A stretch of DNA of 64,000 nt from Colius striatus. Its lineage: Eukaryota > Chordata > Aves > Coliiformes > Coliidae. Positions 42,973-57,505 of the stretch are shown here, in pieces. The DNA lies in the NCBI RefSeq assembly GCF_028858725.1, contig NC_084781.1:2364513-2428512 (forward strand), written 5' to 3'. The position numbers and the translations under genes were made by a program. A model generated the notes under the pieces. It saw only the letters and a program-made list of their open reading frames with translations, had not been told where the DNA came from and did not search any database. Positions within the stretch are counted from its first letter, which is position 1, and the number at the start of each line of letters is the position of its first letter.

Positions 42973-45900
42973 CCCAGAGAATAAATAATATGCCATAATA
43001 TTCACAGAGCATTTATTTGACTAATTTCCTCCAGTGTTTTTGGACCAAGATCTAACAGCCTTGGATCTTAAAGGGAAGATCCACGTTTGACTTCTTTGGG
43101 TCTGGATCAGGCCCCAACCAGCCAACAAACCCATGTTCAAGCAAGCACCACCAAAGGATCAACCAATATAACTCCAGTAAATGCTTGGGTCACTTTTCCC
43201 CTGCTGATCTGCAAATAAATTATCTGCCAATAAATGGAACCAGAAGTGGCTTTGGCCAGATGTTCCAGCGAGGCCCCAGGGAGTCGTGGTGGAGAAAGGG
43301 TAAAATGGGGGGAGGGGGGAAGAGGGGGGAAAAAGAAGCCAATAAAATAGAATATGAACATCCTAAATTTGCTTGCTGCTCACTGCTTGGGTTGAGCTCC
43401 CCTCCAGACTGCAGCAGCTGTGCCCGTGTTACAGAGCGAGGTGCAATGCCCCAGCTGGGAGGACGTGCCAGAAGCAGGATATGGGAAAAGGCTGTTTTCA
43501 AACACAGATGGATTAAACCTTCATTCCTCTTGAAATTACATTTTAATGCTTTGGCTGCTCTGGGGATGTCAGCAGGACACGCTGAGCTTGAAGAAGTTTG
43601 GGGTGAGTGTCCCCATGGGGCACGTTGCTAACTCCATCCAGAGTGGCTCAGGTGGCCCTGGCACCTTCCCCAGCCCACTCTTCCCCATCCTCCTGCTGTT
43701 TGCAGGTATCACAGCACCCAGCCCGTGTGTTCTACACCCCCCTCAAACTCCTCCACATCTGCTCTGTCCTGACTTTGGTGCTGTGGGAGGTCACCAAAGC
43801 AGTGTCCCTTCCAGGTGGTGTTTGTGCCCTGGGTACCTGCTCAGCTCCTGCCTCCCATGGGACAGGCATGGGGGCTGAATGTCTCTGCACGTCCTGCCAG
43901 GCTGGGCTTGCTCCTCTTCCAAAACACACAGCCACCTCTTGGGAGACTTTGGTGTCCTTGACAGAGCTTCTTGAGCTGAAGAATTGCTGTGAATTAACCC
44001 TGAATTAAAAGCTTTGGTTACCTTTATTAGGGCTGAAGGTGTGTGAAGCCATGCATGCCCCGAGCCTCCTCTGTGACACCAGTGACACCTTGGTGCTAAA
44101 TACCACCCTGCCAGGAAAAAGAAACCCATGGGCACGTCTTACACACACAGACTGACATGGTGAGCAGTATGACTGGAAAGGGGTCTCAGCACAGCTGCAG
44201 ACCCGACCCACAAGCCACCAGCCAGTGGAGTTTTACAGATAAAGCAGAAGGACCTTTAATTTGGTTTTGTTTTTCCAGCTGAAAGGAGAAAGAGAAGGGA
44301 ACGTTCCCACAGAGGAAACACCGTATTTACCTCCCCTCCTTCCCCCTCCTCCTTTTTGATTGTGGCTGAGCTGTACCAAGTCACTCCAGCTCTCAAACAC
44401 TGGATTTTCTCACTTTCCAGTAAACTGCAGTTACCATGGAGAGGGCTGAGACAAGGCAAACGCAAAACATTGGAAACTACACCCAAACTCACCGCAGCCA
44501 TATCAAACAGTTAATTAGAAAGCCCGGCCATGTGTTTCCCATTCCCTGGAATGGCTTGAATCGATTGCCCTGTGATTTATCACCTGTTTGCTGTGCGGAC
44601 GCTTCGGCTCTGCTCTCGTGCACGTGTTGGAAAGGGGATTTGTGCTGTACAGTGAAAGAGGGAAGGGAGTTCTTAAGGACCTCTAAGAATAAAAACACCC
44701 ACCCAAACCCGATCCAAACATCAAATAACCGCTTCTGCCCCTTCCCCCAGTAGAAATCTCCCGCTGGAATGATACGCTTTGGATCTTGATGGGATTTCTA
44801 GCCCTTGGCAAGAGGGAAAAAGGAGAGAGAGCGTTTGCCTTGCTTTGATTTGGGAGATCACAGCAAGCCTGGCCATTCCTGGGGCTCTTACACCGTGCCC
44901 AGATGGAAACTGAGACCAGTGTGTTTCCCTCGGGCTGTTTCTTTTCCCACTGCACATGAAGTGAGAAGCGAGGAGGGGGTGGCTGGAGGGGAGAGGAGAG
45001 AGGGAGAAGAAATCCAAGCTTCCCAGGCGCTCATCTCTCGCTGTGGGAGGTTGTCCACCCTCCAGGCAGTACCACACTGGTGGCAGGGGTGCTTCAGTGA
45101 CACAGCTTGTGGCTGCAGAGCCATTTGGAGATGGTCCTGTGCTGCCAGGTGGGGAGCAGAGTCCATCTGTCTGTCCAGAGACGTTGCTCTTCTCCAGCCA
45201 ATGGCTACGAATCCCCCTTCCCAGGTCACCATCTCCATGAATGAAGTGAGGTGCCCTCCTTGCTGCCCAGGCAACTCATTGCCACGGTGGAGGCCAGGCA
45301 AGTGGGTAACAGCAAGAGGTTGATGGGAAAGCAACTGGAAAATGTCATTCCTGAGCTTGCCACGTCCTCCCCTCACGAGCTGGGGCTGCAGCCCTGCCAT
45401 ACCTCTGCTCCCCCTCGGTCTCGCCTTTGCGTGCAAACGCTTTGAAGCCGGGTCGGTTCCTCTCGCTGGGACATCCAAAAGCAGCAAAAGATGTTTTGGA
45501 GGAGATCCCTCTGTGTTTCAGCTCTGTCCAAAGAGAGCTGACCTGGTTTTATCTCTGCCATCTCCTTTTGAACGCCAAGCTGCCCAGCAGCGTGCTGTGG
45601 GGGATGCACAAGCCGGGATGAGCGCAGATGAAGGCGGTTGTTATCAGTCAGCCATTCCCCTGCGCCCGTGCTCCCGTGAAGTCTCCTGCCTGGGATGTGT
45701 AGGGCTGATTGAAAATCCTGCACATTTATCTAACCCATCCCCCAAAACAGCTGTTGGCCTGAAAGGTGGCTGCTCCTCTCATGATCCACATTCCACCTTT
45801 CCTGCCAAGACCGGGGGAGAGAGGGAATAAAAGTTGCTTTCCTATCATTAGCAGATGATTGAAAAACCTTGCAGCTCCCCCAGCCAAGCAGGAGAGACCC

Positions 45901-48900
45901 AAAAGGGTTTGACTGAGGGGCTCAGGTCACACCTAAGGGCTGCAAATGGAGATTTGAGTAGGATCTCACAATGAAGACGACAGAGAAAAATCTGTGTTTG
46001 AGGGGAAACTGAGGCAGCAACAAGAAGTGGAGCAGAAATGTGCCCAAATTGTCACTGATCCACCCTTTTCTTTACCCATGGTGAACAAACATGGACTGGA
46101 TTAGCTTGGACTAAATGTACCTGTTCATTGCTCCAACTGCAATCAGTCTCACTCCTGCCCTGACACTGATCACATTAAGTGCAGCCAAATCTGGCACGTG
46201 GCAGCATCTGCCCCATCTCTTCAGATTGTGGAGGAGTCTGGAGGTCTCTTCCTTTAAGAGAAAAGATGAGGTCTGTATCTCAGCTTCCCCTCCCACTGCA
46301 AAGGAAAGAGCTGGTGGCAGAGGACACACAGTGCTGCCTCGGGAAGGTGTGGAAGGAGTGATCCTCTGCCATGAAACGTCTGAAAGCCCTGGAGGAGCAG
46401 TCTGCTCTAGCTTGCAAGTTGCTGTTTGTATTGCCTGGGCTCCTGCAATCTGCAACTGGCCTTCAGCAGCAGGAAAAAGAGAGAAATGTCCCAGGAATTT
46501 CCAAAGGCTTTCCCACCCTGGGAAGAAAATGGAAAGGGTGGATGTGTGCCCTGAGATTGCTGAGACAGCCCATCTCACGAGACCCCAGCTCCGGCGTGAC
46601 AGCTCCGGGCCAGGGCTGAGATCTTTCAGGCCCCAAAGATGATTTTGGTACAATCCTGCTGTGGCTAGTTCTCGCCACTCTCTCCCAGATTTGCTGGAGC
46701 TGCTCCCTGGGAAGCTTCTGCACTGGATTTCACCTCAGCCTCGCAGGATTGACCGCATGAAACCACAAAGAAACCACTGACGCCTCATTTTGGGGCTGCA
46801 GGAGTGAGCTCTGCTCGCTGCTTCAGGCCCCTACCGTGGAAAGGGACCTGTTCTGTTCCATCTGCTGATGGGCAGTCACCTGTGGGAAGTTTCTCAGCAA
46901 AGCTGAGTGAAGAGGGGTTCAGCTGAAAGCCCCTAAACCTCCCAGCAGCAGGGAAGAAAACGGCAGAGAGACTGGCAAGGCAAGAGGGAGTGGAAGCTTG
47001 CAAAGAGGAATGACCTCTGCAAAGTGCTCTGAGGAGAAGCAGCTTGGAAAGGAGGATCACAGCTACAGATGTGTGAGCGATGGCTCCAAGAGAATTCAGC
47101 TGGGATGCAGCTCAAATGGGCGGCTTTTCATCGGCGCGGACGCTCCCTTCCACGACAGCCCTTCTTCAAACGCTCTGCTCTGAGGGACTGAAAACCATCC
47201 CTCCTGGCTTTGTTTTCCAAATGCAGAGTCAAGTCACTGTTTGCTGGTTTTCCTTTTGCAAACATGGCTGTGAGGACTCTTTGCCCACTCTAGGGGAGGC
47301 TGTGTCAGCTTGTGTTAACCTCCTTCAGTCTTACCCAGTTTGGTAAGTGCATCTCATAGGACTCTGCCAGTGCTGCACGAAGAGAAACCAGAGCAGCCAA
47401 AACTAGAAGCCTACATGAATCCCAGGGGGCTGGCAACAGGGTATTTGTCAACCCTGCAACTTGTAAGAGGTCATGGATATGGAGGAGCAGAGCCAGGATT
47501 TGCTTTGCAGGCACACATGTGCCTCATGCATGAGAAAAATCCCACCCCAATCTGGTTAGAAACATGAAGAGCGAAACCTGCCTGATCTGCAGGCCCCAGA
47601 TGGTGACATGTGAAGGCTCTGCCCAGGTGGGAGTGATGACAGAGGGTGTTGCTGGCCAAAACGTGTGTGCTGTGAGATCCTGGACTTGAGCCTCATGATC
47701 TCAGACTCTCAAATAGCTTCAATTAAGGATAATCATCCAGGTAAGCTCAGGGCAGGCTACAGCCCTGCTCGGGCTGAACGGTATGAGGGCAGGTTTGTGT
47801 GTTCAGAGTCTAGGTTACACTGCCTTTTCATTTATCAGGGACATGCTGTGGGTTTTGCATTTTATTAGGTTTAATGGGGTATCATTTTTTTTCTGGCTGG
47901 CTGTTTGTTTGAGACCCTGGGGAGCTGCCTTCGATCGCTCGGTTGCCAGACAGAATGACATCAGACAGACGCTCAGAGGAATGATAAAAAGGCAGAGCCT
48001 TATTTCTTAATAACAGTCTCTGGCAAAACACACACTGGAGAGCACCAGGCCCTCATGCTGCTTGGGGTACAGGGCAGAGAGAAGAGGAGAAGGTTGGCCT
48101 CCCCCAACACCCCCACACCATGCAGGGATGCAGCTGAGGAAAACCTTCAGCATCTCTCAGCCTCATCCCTTACCCCTGTCCTCGCTGACAGAGGTTTAGC
48201 CAAGGATGTCCTCCCCAAAGGAGCACTTACCTTGCTTATCTTGCAGGAGCTCACTCCAGTTACTAGGGCATGGGTTTCTGCTTTGCTCTCCTCCCCAAAA
48301 GCCACTTGCCTCTGCTGTGTGCACCTTTCCTCCCCAACCCACAGCTAGCTTGATCTTCCCCTCCTCTGCTTGTGTTTCCAGATCAGTTCATGCAACAGTA
48401 AATGTATGAAAATATAACACGTGAGGCATTGCTTACCTGTTTATTTGGTATATTATCTTCCTCTGGAGCCAGGATGGGCCTTCAAGAAGAGTCTCTGTGC
48501 TGCTTGGGGTGTTTCACAGCTCCCAAGTCCAGGATTTCACAGCATTTCTGCGGATTCCTTCTGCCCTCTTCCTCATACCAACATCTAAAAGCAAGAATTT
48601 AACGAGGCTGTCAGATACCTCCTTTTGGAGAGGGACAGAAGACCAGCAAATATGTGATCAAAAGTTCATGGTTGCCTCAACACCCAATTACAGACATTGC
48701 AGAAATCCAACAGTTCCCAGTCAGAGCCCCTACACAGCTTGAAGCTACACTAACAGCCATCGAAAGGTGCAGTTACATCTGGCTTTCAGTTTCTTCTCAC
48801 TGCCTTCTCTTTTTAAGTTGCTCATAAATTCTTTGGATAAAATTCCTTTTGGGCTAAAGTTTTCTGTATTTGGCCATTCCTCAAAAGCCATCACATATTT

Positions 48901-51887
48901 TGTGACATAAAATATCTTCTCCTTCCCCCACTTTTCCCAAACTCTTCCTGCCCCTTGCTCTGGTCAGCCAATGTGCAAACTGCAATCACACGTCCAGTGA
49001 GACCTGTGGAGGGGCCGGGTGGGTCAGGACTCAGATCTCCATCATCCCAGCCCCTTCCTCCTGGCACTTTTGCACACAAACAGGCCAGATGATTTTCTTT
49101 ACAGCTCCTCTCCCATGGTTGTTCCCTGCTCCACACTGCAATGCAGAGGCAGGCATGAGGTGGCTGAGATGGTTTCAGGTAAACACGAGTCTTGTGTGAG
49201 CGTCATCTCACAGCCTGGGTATGCCAGAGGACTTTCCCTCCTCTCTGGTTCCTTGCTGTGCTCTTATAAACAGGCTTCATGGGGGAACTCCTGAAGAGTA
49301 ATCATTAAACAAGGCTGTAAAAGAATATCTTCCCTCTCTTCTATTTTTAATGTACTGAATTATTCAGGAGCAGTAAGAAAAAGCCACACAGGCAGCAGGA
49401 AGATCAAAGCAGGGATTGCCTGGAGTGGGAGCTGAGAACTCACCCCAGGGAACAGAGCACTGGTTGTCAGTCCAACACAGGAGATCATTTTCCATTCATG
49501 CTCTGTGACCATTGTCTGGACCACAACAGGCATCCTCAGCCTCAGGCAGGACGCTGGTACCATGCTGCAGTGTCCTGCCCTGCAGAGGGTGGCTGTGAGG
49601 ACAAGAGATGCAGTGTGGTCACTGCTGGGGTGGGGAGGAAGGGGATACACGCCTTAACTGCAACATACAGAAGACAGTTTGCAGGAGTCTTGCATTTTCT
49701 GCTTTTCTTTGTGTTGCTGTTTTCCTGCAGGCTGAATTCTCCCTTTTCTGGCCAAGTCTGCAGAACATGGACACCTCTCACCTGCAGATCTCTTAAAGAA
49801 GCCTCAGATTTGTGGTTTTGCCTCCGAGCTCTGGAGACAAAGCAGGAATTGCTTTACCCTCTTAAAGATGCTCTCTGAGTAGGGATCCTGTTTCCACACC
49901 CTAAACAGTCCTGGCAGCTCATTTCAATGCAGCACTTGTCTCCCTTGGCCCTTTCCAAGCCCTTCAATTGGAATGCAAAAGCAGCTTTACCGCTGCCCAC
50001 AGGCATGTGGAGATGGCTTCACCCTGTAGGGTTAATAAATCTGGATCTAAGGCAAAAAAAAAAAGAACCTAAGGAGGGGAAAACCTCCCCATCCAGACTC
50101 CAGTCCCAATGTCTGGGATTGCATCCTCTGTTGCTAAAAACTGTCCAGCTCCAGCCAAGATGGACACAGGCGACTGGCCTCATGCAAAACAGATGAGCTT
50201 GAGAGGTCTTGGAAGAGCTGGTGGGGCTGGAGATGTCCCTGGAAGAAGCGCTCCAGGGTGGGGAAGGGCAGCGGGAGGGTGGGACACCAAAGGCTTCTTC
50301 CAGGAAAGAGACAGCTGAGATTATTACACACAGTTTGTCGTCATTTCCAATGAAAAAAGAAAGGGCCTGGGGTGAGAGATGGGCTTTCCTGGAAAGAGAG
50401 GGAGTCTGGATGGTTGGAATCTGGATGGCACACATGCACCCTCCTTGTCTGTGTGAACCCTCTCTGCTTGCTCCCCTCCTGCTCCCAATTTTCCACAAAG
50501 AGGGAACATTTCCCCTCTGTTCCTCTTGTCCTCCAGCTCGACACCCTGCAGGAATGGGACTGCTGACCAAACTGCCACCAGCTGCAGGAAACAGGCATTG
50601 GCAGGGAGAGCTCCCCTAGAGCAGACCCTGGGGGAGCAAACATGTGCTGCAACAATCCCTGACTCCTGGAGAAAAGTTGCCCAAGAGCTTGGCTATTAAT
50701 AACTGCAGCAATAACACTTAACACGTGGACTGTGCCTTCTGCTGTCCAAGTGCCTTTCCCACGTGAGCCACCACTGATAAGGGAAGGAAGCGGGGAGCAG
50801 CTTTTCCAGTCGGAGCCACAATGTGAGATGAAGGACTCGGGATATCTACCTCCCCAAACTTCAGTTTGGCCCTTTTTCCTCTTGCCAAAACAAGCAAATA
50901 AACAAACATGTGAAAGTTCAGCGTGGCTTTTTGTAGGGCTATAAGCCATGGGGATGATGCTAATTTTACAAGCCATATGCAAGATCACTTTGCTGGCTGC
51001 CTGCAGGGACAGAGAGAGGAGAGTTGGCTCTGATGGAGGATCCCTCACTGATCCACGTCCATGGCTGCCCTTGGCCCAAGTGTGACAGGACACAGAACAA
51101 TGGCCTGGGATGGAGCTGAGAGTGGCTTAAATCAGGAAGCAGCAACGCTCTTTCCTCTGGAGGTTACTGTGGCACAGATTAAAGGAGGACCAAAGTTCAA
51201 GGAAAACGTGTGCCAGCATTGCACAATGCTGACAAAAGGTCTCCTTTCACAAAGAATGCTCTGAAAGCTTTAGGATGTGGGGAAGAAGAAATGCAACCCC
51301 CTTTTTTAGCCTTTTTTTCAGTTGGCTGTGTCACCCAGATGACCAAGATGGGACTGTCCACCCCATGAAAAAATGATCCCTGCTGCTTGGGCAAGGAGCA
51401 AAAGTAACATCCCCAGAAGAGCTGGAATGAAGAAATTCCCTTCTGTCCCCACAGAGAGAGATTTGAGCTTCTAATGTGCAAGTTTCACCACGGCCAGCTG
51501 AAATCTGGGGGATAGGGAAGGAGAGGGGAAGCTCAGCTTTGATGTGCAGCCACCACCCGTCTTCTCTCTGTTATTCCTTCTCCCCTGTGCCAAACCACTA
51601 TAAAAGATGCTTCTCCTCTGCCCCCACGATTCGGGGGTCCCTGTGCAGATGAATTCATCACTCAGATAAGTATCCATGGCCATGAAGTGAGGAAGGCCAA
51701 GGTAAACACACATCCATCCATCAGCACATGTGTGACAAAGCTCTCCCCCTCTTCCAGGGATCCACCCTGGGAGTTCAATCATGCAGCGAGGTGAGGTGGG
51801 AGGGAAGCCAGTGCTCACCAAGCAAACAGCATCGAGCTGCAGAGGATGCTGCCAGCATCCCTACCAATGTGATTCACCAAGGAGGGC

Positions 51888-51933
51888 CAGAGCCCACCCT
51901 GAGGCAGCCCCAGAGCCCACCCTGAGGCAGTCC
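51888..51933. repeat. tandem duplication of a 23-bp unit
   Basis: Two adjacent copies begin cagagcccaccctgaggcag, with one difference. Confidence 0.9.
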
Positions 51934-54900
51934 CAGCCTCTGTCACTCAAACTGATCTGCGAAAGTCACTGAGGGGAAGGTGTTGGTGCCACATGTGCCA
52001 GTAGCTTTGATGTGAAGGCAGCAAGAACAGATGCCAACAGCTCACAGCCATTGACCTTTCTGACCTGCAGGAAAACACAAAATGGCATCCTTGTGGTTTA
52101 AAATATCCCCCCCAAAAGGCAAAAAAAGGACAAGGGAAGCGAGACAAATTCCCATGAAGACAGCAAAGCCCTGAGCACGTCTTCACCGTGTCTTCCCATC
52201 TTGCCTTCCCACGGAGGCACGGAGGGACCCTGGCTGATCTCCAGACCCCAGCTGGGCCAGCAGCACAAAATTTTCCAAGGCAACAAACTGGTTGATCTGT
52301 GTGACCCAGGGAGCTGCCTCCTGAGCAGAGGGGCACCCAGCAAGATGCTGCCTTCCCTCACCCACCCCCCTCGCAAAGGAGCAGGAATTTGTGGCCTGCT
52401 GGGTGAAGCGAGATAAAAAGATGTGCCGGCACCATCCGGCACCGAGGGGCTTCTCTGGGGGATGCTGGGCGTGAAGGGATGGGGTTTTTTTTGGCTGAGG
52501 GGTTCACAACCAGCCTGAAGGCTGATGTGGGTGGAAGGGACTGGGCTGCCAGGTACCAGGCGTTAGCAGAGTGAGAGTGGGGCTGGTAAGCACAGCCCCA
52601 CGCACATGTCTCCCGGCTGCTCTCATCAGGACGACCTTTAATCTTAATTAATCCATTCTTTCCATATGCTGTTAGCACATGACATGCCTCAAGGAGGATT
52701 CCTCCACCTCCCACCTCATACCAGTAGCCACCTGGGTGCAAACCTAGAGCTGGGTTGGACCCTTTTCTGATAAGGGTGACCTGTGCTGGGTGCTAGAGTG
52801 GTTTTTGTGGGGTTAGTCCTACAGGAACACGACTTTGAGATCCCTGTCTCTGTGGGAAGTGATGGGAGCAGGTCTGGGCTCTGAGGAGAAGGTGGGTTGA
52901 GCACACACATCCACAGAGCAGCACAACCATGGGAGCAGTTGGACAAAGTCAATGGTGATACTGGGAGAGCTGGGAGAACAAAGGTCAGACCACGATGGAC
53001 TGGAAAAAGATGTGCTGACTGGATGGTGTCAGGGAAGAATAAGAGAAACAAGAGGGTGTAGCATGTTTTCTCTGTGTTTTGGTCCACCCTTCAGTGGATT
53101 TGGGTCTCTTTGGATGGAAGATGGTGCAAGAGTAGAAAGTTGGAGTGAAGTCAGGATCAAAGCCTTACACAGCTAATGCTGTGTAAGAAATCGGTGTCGA
53201 GCACAACAGCCCCCTGACACTTCTGTCCATTTCACCCCTTACATTACTTAGAGCTCTGCCCTGCCATTCTCTTGAGTTGGCTCTGACAACAAAACCCATT
53301 TTACATCTGCTGGGAGCCCTGACCCTTTCCTCCCACCAACTCTGCGAGATACAAGTGCTCTGCCTGTAAGTGCTGATCCAGGGGAAACGCGCTGCTCGCG
53401 GCGAGCGCTCGATGCCGTTCCCATTGACATGTGATATATCATGATTAACTGGCTCTCCTTCATGATATTACTGGCCCCAACCCGTGATCTTGGGAAGAAT
53501 TCAAAGTCTGGCTTATCAGCAAAAAAATAAGCTAGTTAAACTTAAAACAGCAAGACTCAGCTCAGGCTAGAGGATGATTTATTAAGAATCGTGGGCTTTG
53601 GAGACGGAGAGAGGGAAAGGAAGCCACAAACCCCACATACAGCCTGTAAAAGTTCCAGTTTATAATCTAACACAAGTGATTGTACAGCTCAGGCTGAGAA
53701 ATCATCTGGGATTCATCACAAGGTAGAGACAAGCAGCTGCAACGAGTTCACAGACAGGAGTGTCACTCCTGCACCCCCTCCAGGTACCCCCATGTCCTGC
53801 ACTGCCCGGGCTCGGGGTACTGAGGGGGATGTGGCAAATCTCTGGGGGTGTTTGTCTGATTTGGGCCCAGCCTGGGTCTAATGAGACTTCACAGCATCCT
53901 CTGTTTCAGTTACAAGTGGCTGCAGTGCCCCATTTGGGCAGCATGCAGTTGTTCCCTCTTAAACAGGCAGAAATATTTCCTTTCAGTATCTACTAATTTG
54001 ACAAAAGCCTTTTGATTCGGAGCAAAATCACTTTTCCACTGGGAAGCTGTCACATCCTAAACCTCTGGCTCTTACAGAAAGCACTAGCAATCACCAGCAA
54101 AACCCGAGGACCAAAGCACCCAAGCTGTGACACCTCCCTTTCTGCAGAAGCATCACATTCATAAAGTCCCCTGCTCTGATCTGATACTGACAGCTGGGAT
54201 GAAAATCAGCCAGGGGGCAATGAAGGAGGCTGACTTTCTTAGCTTTGCTCCTACCACTTAGATTTTGATGCAGTCCCTGGAAACACGTGAAAACTTGAGA
54301 TTCCCTCAAGGACAAAATCCCAGTTTGGCTTTCAGGTGAGTCCTGATGAGAAGGGGACAGATAAAATGCAGTAAATGAAGCCTGGAATGATGCTATTGGT
54401 GAGGGGGAAGCTTCCCTGCCCTGCTAACTGCCCAAAAGGGGTTTTGCTGTAAAGCGGGTTATAGGGATACATGAGCAGTTCCGTGGGGATGGGAACGTGC
54501 TTGGTAGGGCTGTTAAAGGCTGAGCTTTAATCCCTACCAGGGCCAAAGCCTGGGAGAGCAGCTGAGAGTGGCTGCTGGCATTTAATATCCAACATCTGCC
54601 TCCTTACTGCTGTGCTGCACGAGGACCACCGCCGTGGGATGGAGAGAGACGCGGGTGGCGGTGGGTCCCACCGAGAAACCTCCCACGTGTTGCTCTTGGA
54701 GGAGGCAGCTGCTCTTTGCAGGGGCTCCTGAGACTTGTTGCACACCATTTTTTGGCAGCCAAGTGCCAGTCCTGGTGGGGATGGGGGTGAACTGTGAGTT
54801 ACCTTTACCAGCTCTTCCTCCCAAAGCTGTGAGAGCAGATATTGCACAGCGGATTGGAGACATCCTACCTGTGGGATACCCCAAAGCTTGAAGTGCTTGG

Positions 54901-57330
54901 GGAGCACCTGCACATTTGGTAGAGAGGGAAAAGGATAGAGGGGCTGTCCCCCAGAAGCAAACTCCTTCCTCCTTGCTAGATCTGATGCCTTTAGAGCTGT
55001 AAACATTGGCAGATAAAGGGTTTGCTACAGGACAAGCTCTTCTCTCCTCCTCCCTGCACCTGAGGGGACAGCGAGGGCGTCCTGCCTCGCCCTCGTGCCT
55101 CAATTTGCCCACCTCTCAAACGTGGATGATGCAAATCCTTCTGCTAAAGGTGTCCTGAAGTTTAGCTCAAAAACCAACAGCCTGTTGGGATAACCCAGCC
55201 ACAGCATCCTTGGTGTGCAGGGAGAGCAAAACCCAGGGGGAGAGCCCCCTCTGCTCCCCAGCTTGGCTCCCTGTTTACTGGGACCCCATGCAATGCCCTT
55301 TTCCTATGATGGGGGCCCCATGCTGAGCTGGCAAGGGCATGGAAAGGTTTGCTCTGTGCAGCAGAGGTAGCAAAGCCTCACTGGGAGGGTCATTCCCCTC
55401 AGGCCCCCTAACCTGCTCCATTAGCACGAGCCTGTGTTTGTGCATTCTTGTTTTATAGGGAGAGAAAAGCCAGCAAATATAAACTGAACAAGCAGGGAAG
55501 CTAACGAGCTGCTCTCAGGCCTTGCTGCCTGTAAAAACCAAGCTGCAAAAGGCAGGGCTGGCCTGGGGCAAGGGGCTGGTGTCTGCACGGCCCCTTGCAG
55601 TGTGAGGGTCTGTTAAGCAGGGCTACTGTGCTGAGCTTGTGAGATGCCAGCACACAGCATTTCTACACCTAAAACAAGAGCTTATGTTGTCCTACAAACA
55701 TGTTTTGGGCTTTAGGTCTGTCCTGTGTTCACTCTCCACCTCAGCTGAGCAGAGCTTTTGCTGAGGACAACTTCTCCCTGCAGCCACTTGCAAACCAAGC
55801 AAGAGTTAGGACTTTGGAGTATTGCTTGGGGAGTGAGCAACCTGACAGCAGCCTGTATTCCCTGTCCCCCTGCCTCTGAAGCAGCCTGGCAGGATGCTGG
55901 AGAAGACTGTTTCCTCCAGCCAGGAATGGTTGGAGTCATGGGACAACATGAACACCAGACCTAGGCAAGCTCTTTGCTCCCTTGAAGTCGTAGCCAGGCT
56001 GAGGGAGCACAGAGGGGTCAAAGTGTCCTGCTCACTCACTTTCTGCTGAGCTAACTCCAGTTATTTCCACACAGCATTTATGCAATGCTGTCAGCCAGTT
56101 GTACCTTTGGCTATTTGAGCCCTGACCATCAGGTTGGTGTCTCCCAGGACCTATCTCCAAAAGCAGCATTTGGGCTTTGGAGACAGGGAGCACTGGGTGC
56201 TCCTTCTCAGCTTCACACTTTGGTCTGGCTTTGGGTACCCTGCATTCAAACACCAAAGCTCTGCTCTTCCCAGCAGCTGAGCACTGATGGGTTTTGTCAC
56301 ATTAGTAGGTGGTGATGGCTTTTTGCTTCCAAGGCAGCCCAACCAACCATTCCATTTCCAAGTTATCCCCGTTGGTCCCCACAGTTTATGTAACTTCACT
56401 TCATGTGAAGTGGATCCACTTCCTTCTCTCCAGAGGAAGAGATAAACAGTAAGAAGAGCCCAAACCCCAGGGAGCTTGTGCTGCACCCCAGGACCCTCTT
56501 TGAATGCTTGAGTCAGCTCTGGCTTTTATTCTGAGTCCTCATCTACCCTAAAGAAACACTTTTGCGTCGCTCTGATCCAGCCAGCACTCGTGTAGACAAG
56601 CAAATAAATGACCAAAGCTAAGTAAACCTGCTGAACAGGAGTTTAACAAGTGCAGACTGAAAACCAGACCCTTTTTGCCTCCTCCTCTTTTAAAGCTGGT
56701 CAGAGGACGCTGACAAACGCTCTCACCACGGCCTGAGAGCTGGATGATGTTGCTCTGGGACTTTCCTAAGAGGAAGCAGAGAACAGGCTTCGCTCCCCGT
56801 CACCACGCACTTGAACTCAAGTGGTTTGCACGAGAAATCACTTACATCCAGGAGAAATGTTCAAACACCAGCCTGAGAATCCTGAGTTGCAACCCCACCT
56901 GAGGACAGCAGTGCTCAGCCTTGGAAAGACCCAGGTCTGAAAGAGATGGGATGGAAACACGCTGCCTGGGAATTCCCACTGATCCCAGCTGATTCCTCTC
57001 CGCTTGTTCTTACCAGGTCAGGAAACACAAGCTGAGCCTTGATAAAATTCTAGATAAATCCAAACCAGCTTCCCTGGCTTTAAACCTGATGACCCATTGG
57101 CAAGCAAAATACAGTCCCCTCCTTAGAGCTGAGCCTCTTACCTCCCAAAACAGCCATTTGGGACCCCTCCTCATCCTTTCAATACTAATTTCTGCTTTTT
57201 TAGGTGAATATTCATTTCACAATCATGAAACATCCACTGCCTGGGCTCACATAGGATTTACATTTGGGGAGAGGGATTCACCAAGGCAAAAAAAGCCCCA
57301 CCCCAGCCCTGATTTCTCTTCTTTCTCCTC

Positions 57331-57505
57331 CATTTGAAAGAGGCTGCCCAGGGAGGGTGTGGAGGCTCCTTCTCGGGAGGTTTCCAAACCCACCTGGACA
57401 CGTTCCTGTGTCCCCTGGTGGAGGGGAACCTGCTTTAGCAGGGATTGGGCTGGGTGAGCTCTGCAGGGCCCTTCCCACCCCCACCACTCTGGGATTGTGA
57501 TTTCC
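57331..57505 (+). mobile_element. CR1 LINE 3' end fragment
   Basis: Reads aggctgcccagggagggtg, ggaacctgctttagcaggg and ccttcccacccccaccactc. It is the same subtype as the minus-strand copy in ADAMTS15 intron 7. Confidence 0.9.

Noticed and set aside
44888..45487. 199-codon minus open frame
   Set aside because: No recognisable domain and no promoter, poly(A) or splice context; likely chance in GC-moderate DNA.
50341..51093. 250-codon minus open frame
   Set aside because: The composition looks random (many Ser, Cys, His and Trp), there is no family signature, and nothing in the neighbourhood supports a gene.
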